This document shows positions 33,730-39,930 of a stretch of DNA of 39,930 nucleotides, one piece after another. Numbering within the stretch: position 1 is the first letter of the stretch; the number at the start of each line of letters is the position of its first letter. This DNA comes from JAEDES01 sp045649455 (GTDB lineage: Bacteria > Bacillota_I > Bacilli_A > RF39 > UBA660). The stretch covers positions 1 to 39,930 of the forward strand of contig JAZRPV010000027.1 of assembly GCA_045649455.1 (NCBI GenBank). The letters are read 5' to 3'. A model generated the notes under the pieces. That model made no database searches. It was not told the DNA's origin and worked only from the letters and a program-made list of their open reading frames with translations. Both the position numbers and the translations under genes were made by a program.

Positions 33730-35490
33730 ATGATTAAGTTATTAAGAAAAATGCATAAAAAAGAAGTTATTTATGCTTTAATTTGTATATGTTTAGTAGC
33801 ATTTCATGTTCAATTTGAATTGAAGATTCCTGATTATATGAGTGCAATTACAAGACTTGTACAAACTGATGGTAGCAAGATGATTGATATTTTAGAACAA
33901 GGGGCAATCATGATTTGTTGTGCTTTAATTAGTTTAATTTGTTCTGTTGTAGTTGGATTCTTTGCTGCTAGAGTTTCTTCTGGTTTTTCTATGAATATTA
34001 GAAGAAAAATATTTGAAAAAGTTGAAAAGATGGGGCTTACTGAAATTAATAAGTTTTCTACAAGTAGTTTAATTACTAGAACTACTAATGATGTTACTCA
34101 AATAGAAATGGTTATTGGTTTTGGATTACAAGCTTTAGTTAAGGCTCCTATAATGGCAGTATCTGCTATATTTAAGATACTTGATAAAGGATTAGAATGG
34201 TCTATACTTACTGCTGTATGTGTTTCTGTACTTTTATTAGTAGTTGGAACATTAATGGCTATTGTTTTACCTAGATTTGAACTTGTACAAAAGTTAATTG
34301 ATAAGATTAATGGTGTTACTAGAGAAAATTTAAGTGGTATTCGTGTTATTAGAGCATTTAATGCAGAAAAGTATCAAACTAGTAAGTTTAATGAAGTTAA
34401 TGATGAATTAACTAAGACTCAATTATTTAACCAAAGATGTTTTGAAATTATGAATCCAACTATGCATTTAGTTAATCATGGTTTAACATTAGGTATTTAT
34501 ATTATTGGTGCGATTTTAATTAACAAAGCTGGTATGAATGATAAACTAACATTATTTAGTAATATGGTAGTTTTCTCTAGTTATGGAATGCATGTTATTA
34601 TGTCATTTTTAATGTTATCTATGATATTTATGATGGTTCCGCGTGCACAAATTTCTGCTAAACGTATTAATGCTGTTTTAGATGAAAAAATTAGTGTTTT
34701 AGATGGGAATTTTGATAAAGAAACTGATGAAATTGGAACTGTTGAATTTAAAAATGTTTCATTTAAATATCCTGAGGCAGATGAATATGTGTTAGAAGAT
34801 GTTTCATTTAAAGTTAATAGAGGTGAAACTATTGCATTTATAGGTTCTACTGGTAGTGGTAAATCTACTTTAATTAATTTAGTTCCTAGATTTTATGATG
34901 CATCAGTAGGAGAAGTATTAGTTGATGGTGTTAATGTAAAAGATTATAAATTAGAAACATTACATAATAAGTTAGGATATGTTCCTCAAAGAGCGGTTAT
35001 GTTTACTGGTACTGTTTCATCTAATGTAAGTTATGGTGATAATGGTAAGGGTGAAATTTCTTTAGATAAAATTAAAGAAGCTGTTAAAGTTGCTCAAGGT
35101 GAAGAATTTGTATCTAAGATGGAAAATACATATGATGGACATATTGCTCGTGGTGGTACTAATGTAAGTGGTGGTCAAAAGCAAAGATTAGCGATTGCAA
35201 GAGCTATTGCTCGTGATCCAGAAATTTATATATTTGATGATTCTTTTTCTGCGCTTGATTATAAAACAGATAGTATTTTAAGAAAAGAATTAAAGAAATA
35301 TACTAAAGATGCTACTTGTATGATAGTTGCTCAAAGAATTGGAACTATTATTAATGCAGATAAAATAGTAGTTTTAGATGAAGGAAAATGTGTTGGTATT
35401 GGGACTCATAAAGAACTTTTAAAGAAATGTAAAGTTTATAAAGAGATTGCTTTATCACAATTATCAAAGGAGGAGTTAGACAATGCCTAG
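33730..35490 (+). CDS. heterodimeric ABC exporter subunit with degenerate catalytic site
   Basis: 586 aa, six-span membrane domain (1-320) plus ATPase. Walker A GSTGSGKST, signature VSGGQKQRLAIARA, Walker B IYIFDDSFSALD. The residue after Walker B is Asp in place of catalytic Glu, the hallmark of the non-catalytic half of heterodimers such as TM287/288, LmrCD, EfrAB and YheIH. It overlaps the partner gene by eight bases. Likely multidrug or lipid/peptide export. Confidence 0.93.
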   Translation: MIKLLRKMHKKEVIYALICICLVAFHVQFELKIPDYMSAITRLVQTDGSKMIDILEQGAIMICCALISLICSVVVGFFAARVSSGFSMNIRRKIFEKVEKMGLTEINKFSTSSLITRTTNDVTQIEMVIGFGLQALVKAPIMAVSAIFKILDKGLEWSILTAVCVSVLLLVVGTLMAIVLPRFELVQKLIDKINGVTRENLSGIRVIRAFNAEKYQTSKFNEVNDELTKTQLFNQRCFEIMNPTMHLVNHGLTLGIYIIGAILINKAGMNDKLTLFSNMVVFSSYGMHVIMSFLMLSMIFMMVPRAQISAKRINAVLDEKISVLDGNFDKETDEIGTVEFKNVSFKYPEADEYVLEDVSFKVNRGETIAFIGSTGSGKSTLINLVPRFYDASVGEVLVDGVNVKDYKLETLHNKLGYVPQRAVMFTGTVSSNVSYGDNGKGEISLDKIKEAVKVAQGEEFVSKMENTYDGHIARGGTNVSGGQKQRLAIARAIARDPEIYIFDDSFSALDYKTDSILRKELKKYTKDATCMIVAQRIGTIINADKIVVLDEGKCVGIGTHKELLKKCKVYKEIALSQLSKEELDNA

Positions 35491-37627
35491 ACCTGGTGGA
35501 CCAAGAGGACATGAAGTATCTAAGGATTTTAAAGGTTCAATGATTAGATTAATTAAGAATCTTAGTCCTTGGAAAGTAATAATGATCTTTGCTTTAACAC
35601 TAGCAATGGTCAGTGCTATTTTAGCTTTAATTACTCCTAATAAATTAAGTGAATTCGCTGATACTATTTCAGTGGGTTTAATTCCAAAAACAGAAGTGTT
35701 GCAAGATATTGGTGTTAAGATTAGTGAAAATATGGCTAATACTGATATAGAAAAGAAATTAAGTACATTATTTGATGATATAGAACTTACAAATGATGAA
35801 AAACTATATGTTGGAACTATATTAAGTGCTTTAGAAAATGCTAATGAAGAAGAAAGTTTTGTTTTAGTATTATCTTTACCTGATAAAGTACTTGAATATT
35901 TATTTGATGATTTTAAATATGAAGGTATTTTAATTAGTTCTAAAGATCAAGTTAAATTGATTAGACTTATGAGTAGTGAAAATGGTCTTTCTAATTTAGA
36001 AGATTTACCTAAAGCTATTTATGGATTAGTTAAGCCTTCTATTGATATGGATGAAGTTAAAAGACTTGCTATAATTATGGGGTCATTATATTTTGTAAGT
36101 GCTTTATTTAGTTTTATAGAAGGTATTTCTACTACAACTGTTTCAAATTATTTTGCTAAAAGTTTAAGAAGTAGAATTAGTAAGAAAATTAATAAATTAC
36201 CACTTAAGTATTTTGATTCTCATGAAACAGGAGATGTTTTATCTCGTGTTACAAATGATGTAGATACAATTGCACAAAATTTAAATAATAGTTTAGCTAC
36301 TATTGTTACTGCTGGAACTTTATGGTTAGGATGTATCTTTATGATGTTTATTACTAACTGGATTTTAGCTTTAACAGCAATTTTCTCTAGTATAATTGGT
36401 TTATCGTGTATGTTCTTAATCTTAAATAAATCACAAAAGTATTTTATTGAAAGACAAAAAGAACTTGGTAATATTAATGGTTATATTGAAGAGATGTATT
36501 CTGGTCATAATGTAGTTAAGGCGTATAATGGAGAAAAAGAAGCGTTAGATAGATTTGATGAATTAAATTTAAAATTATATGGGGCAAATAGAAAGAGTCA
36601 ATTCTTATCAGGTTTAATGCATCCTATTATGGGATTTACCGGTAACTTTGGTTATGTTATGGTTTGCGTAGTAGGAGCTTTACTTACTATGAATGATATT
36701 ATTTCATTTGGCGTTATTGTTGCCTTTATGATTTATGTTAGATTATTTACAAATCCTTTAAATCAAATTGCTCAAGCAATGGGAAGTTTACAATCTACTG
36801 CAGCTGCTAGTGAGAGAGTATTTGAATTTTTAGATGAAAAAGAAATGAGTGATCAAAAGGATATTTCTAGAAGATTAAATAGTTCTAAAGTTAAAGGTGA
36901 AATATCATTTAAGAATGTTAAATTTGGATATGATCCAGGTAGAATGATTATTAAAGATTTTTCTGTAGATGTTAAACCTGGTCAAAAGATTGCGATTGTT
37001 GGACCTACTGGTGCTGGTAAGACAACAATGGTTAACTTATTAATGAAATTTTATGAAATTAATAATGGTCAAATCTTAATAGATGGTGTACCAACAAGTG
37101 AATTATCTCGTGAAAATGTTCATGATTTATTTATAATGGTATTACAAGATACTTGGTTATTTGAAGGTACTGTTAGAGATAATATTAAGTTTAATAAAGA
37201 AGATGTTAGTGATAGAGAAATTTGGGAAGCATTAAGAGTAGTAGGGGTAGATCATTTTGTTAGAACATTACCAGGTGGATTAGATTATGTACTTGGTGAT
37301 AACGATACTGTAAGTTCAGGACAAAAACAATTACTTACAATTGCTCGTGGTATGATTGCTGATTCTCCATTCTTAATCTTAGATGAAGCTACTTCAAACG
37401 TAGATACTCGTACAGAAGAATTAGTACAAAAAGCAATGGATAAATTAACAGAAGGAAGAACTTCATTTATTATTGCTCATAGATTAAGTACTATTAAAAA
37501 TGCAGATTTAATTCTTGTTATGAATGAAGGTAATATCATTGAACAAGGAAATCATGAAGAATTATTAAAGAAAGATGGATTTTATGCTAATCTTTATAAT
37601 TCACAATTTGAAAGAACAGAGGAGTAG
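35483..37627 (+). CDS. heterodimeric ABC exporter subunit, catalytic half, with large outer loop
   Basis: 714 aa, about 110-120 longer than usual. The extra length is between spans 1 and 2 (residues about 62-190), a hydrophilic region that would sit outside the cell. Membrane domain continues to about 480, then ATPase: Walker A GPTGAGKTT, signature VSSGQKQLLTIARG, Walker B FLILDEATSNVD with the catalytic Glu present, and H-loop IIAHRLS. The divergent SSGQ signature and intact Glu are the expected complement to the upstream subunit. Start: ATG with AAAGGAGGAG upstream, within the end of the partner gene. Confidence 0.93.
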   Translation: MPRPGGPRGHEVSKDFKGSMIRLIKNLSPWKVIMIFALTLAMVSAILALITPNKLSEFADTISVGLIPKTEVLQDIGVKISENMANTDIEKKLSTLFDDIELTNDEKLYVGTILSALENANEEESFVLVLSLPDKVLEYLFDDFKYEGILISSKDQVKLIRLMSSENGLSNLEDLPKAIYGLVKPSIDMDEVKRLAIIMGSLYFVSALFSFIEGISTTTVSNYFAKSLRSRISKKINKLPLKYFDSHETGDVLSRVTNDVDTIAQNLNNSLATIVTAGTLWLGCIFMMFITNWILALTAIFSSIIGLSCMFLILNKSQKYFIERQKELGNINGYIEEMYSGHNVVKAYNGEKEALDRFDELNLKLYGANRKSQFLSGLMHPIMGFTGNFGYVMVCVVGALLTMNDIISFGVIVAFMIYVRLFTNPLNQIAQAMGSLQSTAAASERVFEFLDEKEMSDQKDISRRLNSSKVKGEISFKNVKFGYDPGRMIIKDFSVDVKPGQKIAIVGPTGAGKTTMVNLLMKFYEINNGQILIDGVPTSELSRENVHDLFIMVLQDTWLFEGTVRDNIKFNKEDVSDREIWEALRVVGVDHFVRTLPGGLDYVLGDNDTVSSGQKQLLTIARGMIADSPFLILDEATSNVDTRTEELVQKAMDKLTEGRTSFIIAHRLSTIKNADLILVMNEGNIIEQGNHEELLKKDGFYANLYNSQFERTEE

Positions 37628-37646
37628 GAATACTTCTCTTTTTCTT
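37618..37646 (+). terminator. terminator after the ABC exporter operon
   Basis: GAGGAGTA (37619-37626) pairs with TACTTCTC (37631-37638), GGAA tetraloop, then T5C T4; contains the stop codon. Confidence 0.8.
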
Positions 37647-37649
37647 TTG

Positions 37650-37685
37650 TTTTAGACTTGTAAAAACTTCTAAAATAGTCTAAAA
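37650..37685. repeat. inverted repeat flanking a promoter spacer
   Basis: TTTTAGAC (37650-37657) and GTCTAAAA (37678-37685), perfect 8-base arms 20 bases apart. The left arm abuts the -35 and the right arm covers the -10 of the next gene. Confidence 0.65.
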
Positions 37686-37686
37686 T
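37658..37686 (+). promoter_or_regulatory. promoter for the 37.7 kb membrane protein operon
   Basis: TTGTAA (37658-37663), 17-nt spacer, TAAAAT (37681-37686). Confidence 0.6.
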
Positions 37687-37712
37687 TAGATATAGTAGGA
37701 TAGGTGAATAAT

Positions 37713-38828
37713 ATGAATAATGGGGTTAATGATACTAATAATATAAATGGTCAAAATACTAATGTTGTTCCTGCTGTACCAGTAGTTCCGCAACAAGTTC
37801 CGGCTGCACCTGCACCAGTTGTTCCAACACAACCTGTAGTGCCTGCTCAACCAGTTGCTGCACCTGTTGCTCCAGCTGTTACTACTGAACCAGTTGTAGA
37901 GCCGACTACTGTAGCTCAAGAAGCAGTTGAACCTATTTTTGCACCAGTTGAACAAAATATACCTGGAGTTATTGTTGCTCCGCCAGAAGATGGTGGTAAA
38001 GCTGCTCCAAGACCAATTCAACAATTAGAACCTGAAACTGAACCGGTTACTGAGGCTGTTGTTGAAGAAAAGGTAGTAGAAGAAGTTCCTAAAAAGAAAA
38101 AGAAAAAACATTTCTTTGTTAAACTTTTATTATTAATTATTATTGGTTTAGGCGGTTATATTTATTATATGGATATGCAACATAAAGCAATGATAAGTAA
38201 GATGGAATATGAATGTACACCAGTTAATGCTACTGAAGAAAAACCATTAGAGTTAGATTCTACTTTAGTACAAGATTTATATGGTAAAGTTAGAACTACA
38301 TTAAGAGAAGATTTAGCATTATTTGATTTAAATGATCAATTAAAATTATATTTAGCATTTAAACAAATTCCAACTGGTAAGTTTTATGAATCTAATTGTA
38401 ATTTATTCTCTGAAACTGCAATGGAACCATTTACTTGTAAAGCTGACTTTACACCATTAGCATTTAAAGAAGAAGATTTAAAATTAGAAGTTAAAAAGTT
38501 ATTTGGTAATGATGTAGAACTTCCATTAACTAATATTAATTTAGGAAAAGGTTCTTGTTTAGGAGGATACCAATATATTCCTGATAGAGGTGAATTTGTA
38601 CAAGGATATTGTGGTAGTAGAAATTCAACTTCATATAAAATGGAAAAAGAATTAGTAGGTGCTTATAGTAAAGAAGCATACATTACTTTAAAAGAAAAAG
38701 TTAGATATATTGGAGCTGAAGGAAATACTATTCCTGAACATTTAAGAAGTGGTACTTATATTTATACATTCAAATTAGATATGAATTATAACTATATATT
38801 AGTAAGTAAAGAAATAGAACAAAAGTAG
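37713..38828 (+). CDS. membrane protein with Pro/Ala/Val-rich N-terminal tail
   Basis: 371 aa from the ATG at 37713 (AGGTGA upstream); a GTG three codons earlier overlaps the ribosome site. Residues 1-18 are Asn-rich, 19-90 are low-complexity Pro/Val/Ala/Gln, 91-126 acidic, then KKKKKK (127-132) and one span (about 134-152). Positive-inside topology puts the Pro-rich tail in the cytoplasm and the C-terminal 215 residues outside. The outer domain has five cysteines (YECTP, ESNCNL, FTCKAD, GSCLGG, GYCGSR). The tail is distinctly richer in G and C than the surrounding DNA. No family recognised. Twelve bases separate it from the MBL gene. Confidence 0.78.
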   Translation: MNNGVNDTNNINGQNTNVVPAVPVVPQQVPAAPAPVVPTQPVVPAQPVAAPVAPAVTTEPVVEPTTVAQEAVEPIFAPVEQNIPGVIVAPPEDGGKAAPRPIQQLEPETEPVTEAVVEEKVVEEVPKKKKKKHFFVKLLLLIIIGLGGYIYYMDMQHKAMISKMEYECTPVNATEEKPLELDSTLVQDLYGKVRTTLREDLALFDLNDQLKLYLAFKQIPTGKFYESNCNLFSETAMEPFTCKADFTPLAFKEEDLKLEVKKLFGNDVELPLTNINLGKGSCLGGYQYIPDRGEFVQGYCGSRNSTSYKMEKELVGAYSKEAYITLKEKVRYIGAEGNTIPEHLRSGTYIYTFKLDMNYNYILVSKEIEQK

Positions 38829-38840
38829 AGGTAGAAATAT

Positions 38841-39365
38841 ATGGAAATAATTAAAGTAGTTACAGGGGCACTTGATGAGAACTGTTATGTTCTTGTTAAA
38901 GGAGATAATTGTTTAGTAATAGATCCAGGAGATGACTTTCATAAAATTAAAGAAGTTATTAATGGACGAAAAGTTTTAGGTGTTTTAATTACACATTCAC
39001 ATTTTGATCATATTGGAGCATTGAGAAACTTTTTAACTAAAAGAAGTATTAAAATATTTAAAAGAAGTAATTTAGAAGAAAAAGATTATACAATTGGAGA
39101 TTTTAAATTTAGTTGTATTCATACTCCAGGACATTCAAGAGATTCAGTTACATTTTATTTTCCTGAAGACGAAGTTATGTTTGTAGGAGATTTTATATTT
39201 AAAGAAAGTATAGGAAGAGTTGATTTACCTGGTGGTAATAATAATGAAATGAATATGAGTATTGCTAAAATACTAATGTATGATGATGAAATTATTTTAT
39301 ATCCAGGGCATAATGAAGATACAACTTTAGGTTATGAAAAAGAAAATAATCCATATTTAAAATAA
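38841..39365 (+). CDS. MBL-fold metal-dependent hydrolase (glyoxalase II-like)
   Basis: 174 aa, compact. Metal ligands are complete: HSHFDH (52-57), H97 in HTPGHSRDS, D117 in FVGDFIF and H157 in YPGHNED. This layout matches the short GloB-like hydrolases (YcbL/YqgX type), which hydrolyse thioesters such as S-lactoylglutathione or analogues. Low-GC Firmicutes usually lack glutathione, so the true substrate is uncertain. Start: ATG with AGAGGTAG upstream. Confidence 0.92.
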   Translation: MEIIKVVTGALDENCYVLVKGDNCLVIDPGDDFHKIKEVINGRKVLGVLITHSHFDHIGALRNFLTKRSIKIFKRSNLEEKDYTIGDFKFSCIHTPGHSRDSVTFYFPEDEVMFVGDFIFKESIGRVDLPGGNNNEMNMSIAKILMYDDEIILYPGHNEDTTLGYEKENNPYLK

Positions 39366-39378
39366 TATGGATTTTTTT
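39348..39378 (+). terminator. terminator after the MBL gene
   Basis: AATCCATAT (39348-39356) pairs with ATATGGATT (39365-39373), then T5; overlaps the stop codon. Confidence 0.85.
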
Positions 39379-39379
39379 A

Positions 39380-39408
39380 TTGGTTAATTTTAATTTTTAT
39401 GGTATTAT
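39380..39408 (+). promoter_or_regulatory. promoter for the 39.4 kb gene
   Basis: TTGGTT (39380-39385), 17-nt spacer, extended -10 TGGTATTAT ending at 39408. Confidence 0.55.
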
Positions 39409-39434
39409 AGTAAGCTATAAGGAGTTGATGGTTA

Positions 39435-39737
39435 ATGAAGGTTTGGACAAAAGTACATTTAAAAGAACAAGATAGAGAGGTTGAAGTAATTAGTAAAGCA
39501 TTAACAAATTACTTATATGCTCTAGGTCCTATTGATGATATTACAAGAAAATATAATATTTCAGAAGCTGATAGAAAGGCTCATGATCAATATACTGCTA
39601 ATAGAATTGCAGGATTATTAATGCTTTATTTAGCTCAAGATACTTCTAGAATACACGATATAGCTAATAAATATAATTTTAATTTTGGATTAGTAAAAGA
39701 TATTAATCCTGAGATTGAAGGTTATATTAATAAATAA
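39435..39737 (+). CDS. small helical protein, unknown function
   Basis: 100 aa, no signal peptide. Mostly helical by composition; two segments, ALGPIDDITRKYNIS and TSRIHDIANKYNFN, look like an internal repeat of a helix-turn pattern (IxDIxxKYN), perhaps a DNA-binding or scaffold motif. No family recognised. Start: ATG preceded by AAGGAGTTG; own promoter and terminator. Confidence 0.75.
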   Translation: MKVWTKVHLKEQDREVEVISKALTNYLYALGPIDDITRKYNISEADRKAHDQYTANRIAGLLMLYLAQDTSRIHDIANKYNFNFGLVKDINPEIEGYINK

Positions 39738-39749
39738 TGGCAAAAAAAT

Positions 39750-39778
39750 AGAATTTAGTTTTTCTAAATTCTTTTTTT
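39750..39778 (+). terminator. terminator after the 39.4 kb gene
   Basis: AGAATTTAG (39750-39758) pairs with CTAAATTCT (39764-39772), loop T5, then T6. It touches the stop of the convergent miniprotein. Confidence 0.85.
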
Positions 39779-39872
39779 ATAGGAAAAATAATGTTGAGAA
39801 CATTCCTAATACCATTGATACTAATAAAATAATAATTATTATTTTTGTTACTTTATTATTTATTATTTTCAC
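39777..39872 (-). CDS. 31-codon single-span miniprotein, Prli42/DUF4044-like
   Basis: 31 aa if read from GTG (39872-39870), or 29 aa from ATA (39866-39864). Layout: short polar, basic start (NNKVTK), then one hydrophobic helix with IIIIILLVSMVLGMFSTLFF to the stop. This is the plan of the stressosome-linked miniprotein Prli42 of Listeria and DUF4044 proteins (basic start, ML-rich span, small residues, aromatic end, about 31 aa). No ATG is available: GAGGTG could be the ribosome site for an ATA start five bases on, or GTG inside it could be the start on a nearly leaderless mRNA. A good minus-strand promoter lies directly upstream. Confidence 0.55.
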   Translation of the reverse strand: MKIINNKVTKIIIIILLVSMVLGMFSTLFFL

Positions 39873-39884
39873 CTCATGATATAT

Positions 39885-39913
39885 ATTATAAGACTTTTGT
39901 AGATATTTGTAAA
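39885..39913 (-). promoter_or_regulatory. promoter of the miniprotein gene
   Basis: On the minus strand TTTACA (39913-39908), 17-nt spacer, TATAAT (39890-39885). Transcription would start near 39878, only a few bases before the GAGGTG. Confidence 0.65.
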
Positions 39914-39930
39914 ATAAGTTTGAAATTTAT

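Noticed and set aside
37686..38024. Minus-strand Ser/Asn/Trp-rich frame opposite the Pro-rich tail
   Set aside because: It is the shadow of the P/V/A-coding repeats and has no ribosome site or promoter.
1..39930. CRISPR array, insertion sequence, integrase or prophage
   Set aside because: No regularly spaced repeats, transposase, integrase or structural phage genes were found; the ORF6N gene is isolated.

Overview
The window reads as chromosome of a very AT-rich, walled, low-GC Gram-positive bacterium, most likely an uncultured gut lineage of the Bacilli (RF39/Erysipelotrichales-like). This rests on pervasive AT-biased codons, strong GGAGG/GGTGAT ribosome sites, sigma-A promoters with 17-nt spacers and extended TGnTATAAT -10 boxes, U-tract terminators after most operons, and typical Firmicutes families (S-box metK, RlmD, YolD/UmuC pair, HlyIII, DUF2130, GH25). 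TGA is used as a stop (ends of the Y-family polymerase gene and of the second TasA-like gene), so this is code 11, not the Mycoplasma code. MurC, Alr and GerA argue for a cell wall and, at least ancestrally, sporulation.

Layout. 1-1476 (minus): GerA spore-germination subunit with the start of a GerC-like subunit. 1551-2753: RlmD-type rRNA methyltransferase. 2781-3838: promoter, structured leader with a terminator, and an ORF6N/PLD-like gene. 3885-5788: anchored protein, ASCH protein, GNAT. 5831-7753: surface beta-helix protein whose promoter spacer is a TA repeat. 7763-9040: SAM riboswitch and metK. 9073-11158: DUF2130 and ispH. 11264-14123: hlyIII-alr, then a CNNM/CorC-like protein. 14211-17278: SDR, folD, anchored protein, papain-like hydrolase. 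17377-22144: MarR, MacB-like ABC transporter, acyl-CoA synthetase. 22248-24141: membrane-bound XRE regulator and a secreted protein whose start codon looks lost. 24398-26737: ZIP transporter (minus), queH (plus), DHH phosphoesterase (minus). 26873-29752: murC, small protein, GH25 lysozyme. 29820-29896: tRNA-Glu(CTC). 30008-32661: membrane protein, then Y-family polymerase plus YolD behind a LexA-like box. 32758-33573: second TasA-like protein. 33730-37627: heterodimeric ABC exporter. 37713-39365: Pro/Ala/Val-tailed membrane protein and MBL-fold hydrolase. 39435-39737: small helical protein. 39777-39872 (minus): 31-codon single-span miniprotein.

Themes. Cell-envelope functions dominate: wall precursors (MurC, Alr), wall remodelling (GH25), surface fibres or adhesins (two TasA-like paralogues with different C-terminal modules), and two efflux systems. 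The most novel-looking items are the (TA)n promoter spacer in front of the beta-helix gene, which predicts phase variation; the uncharacterised terminator-ended leader RNA in front of the ORF6N/PLD gene; and the Prli42-like miniprotein at the right edge. No gene-free stretch exceeds about 300 bases. No CRISPR array, insertion sequence, integrase or replication origin was seen.
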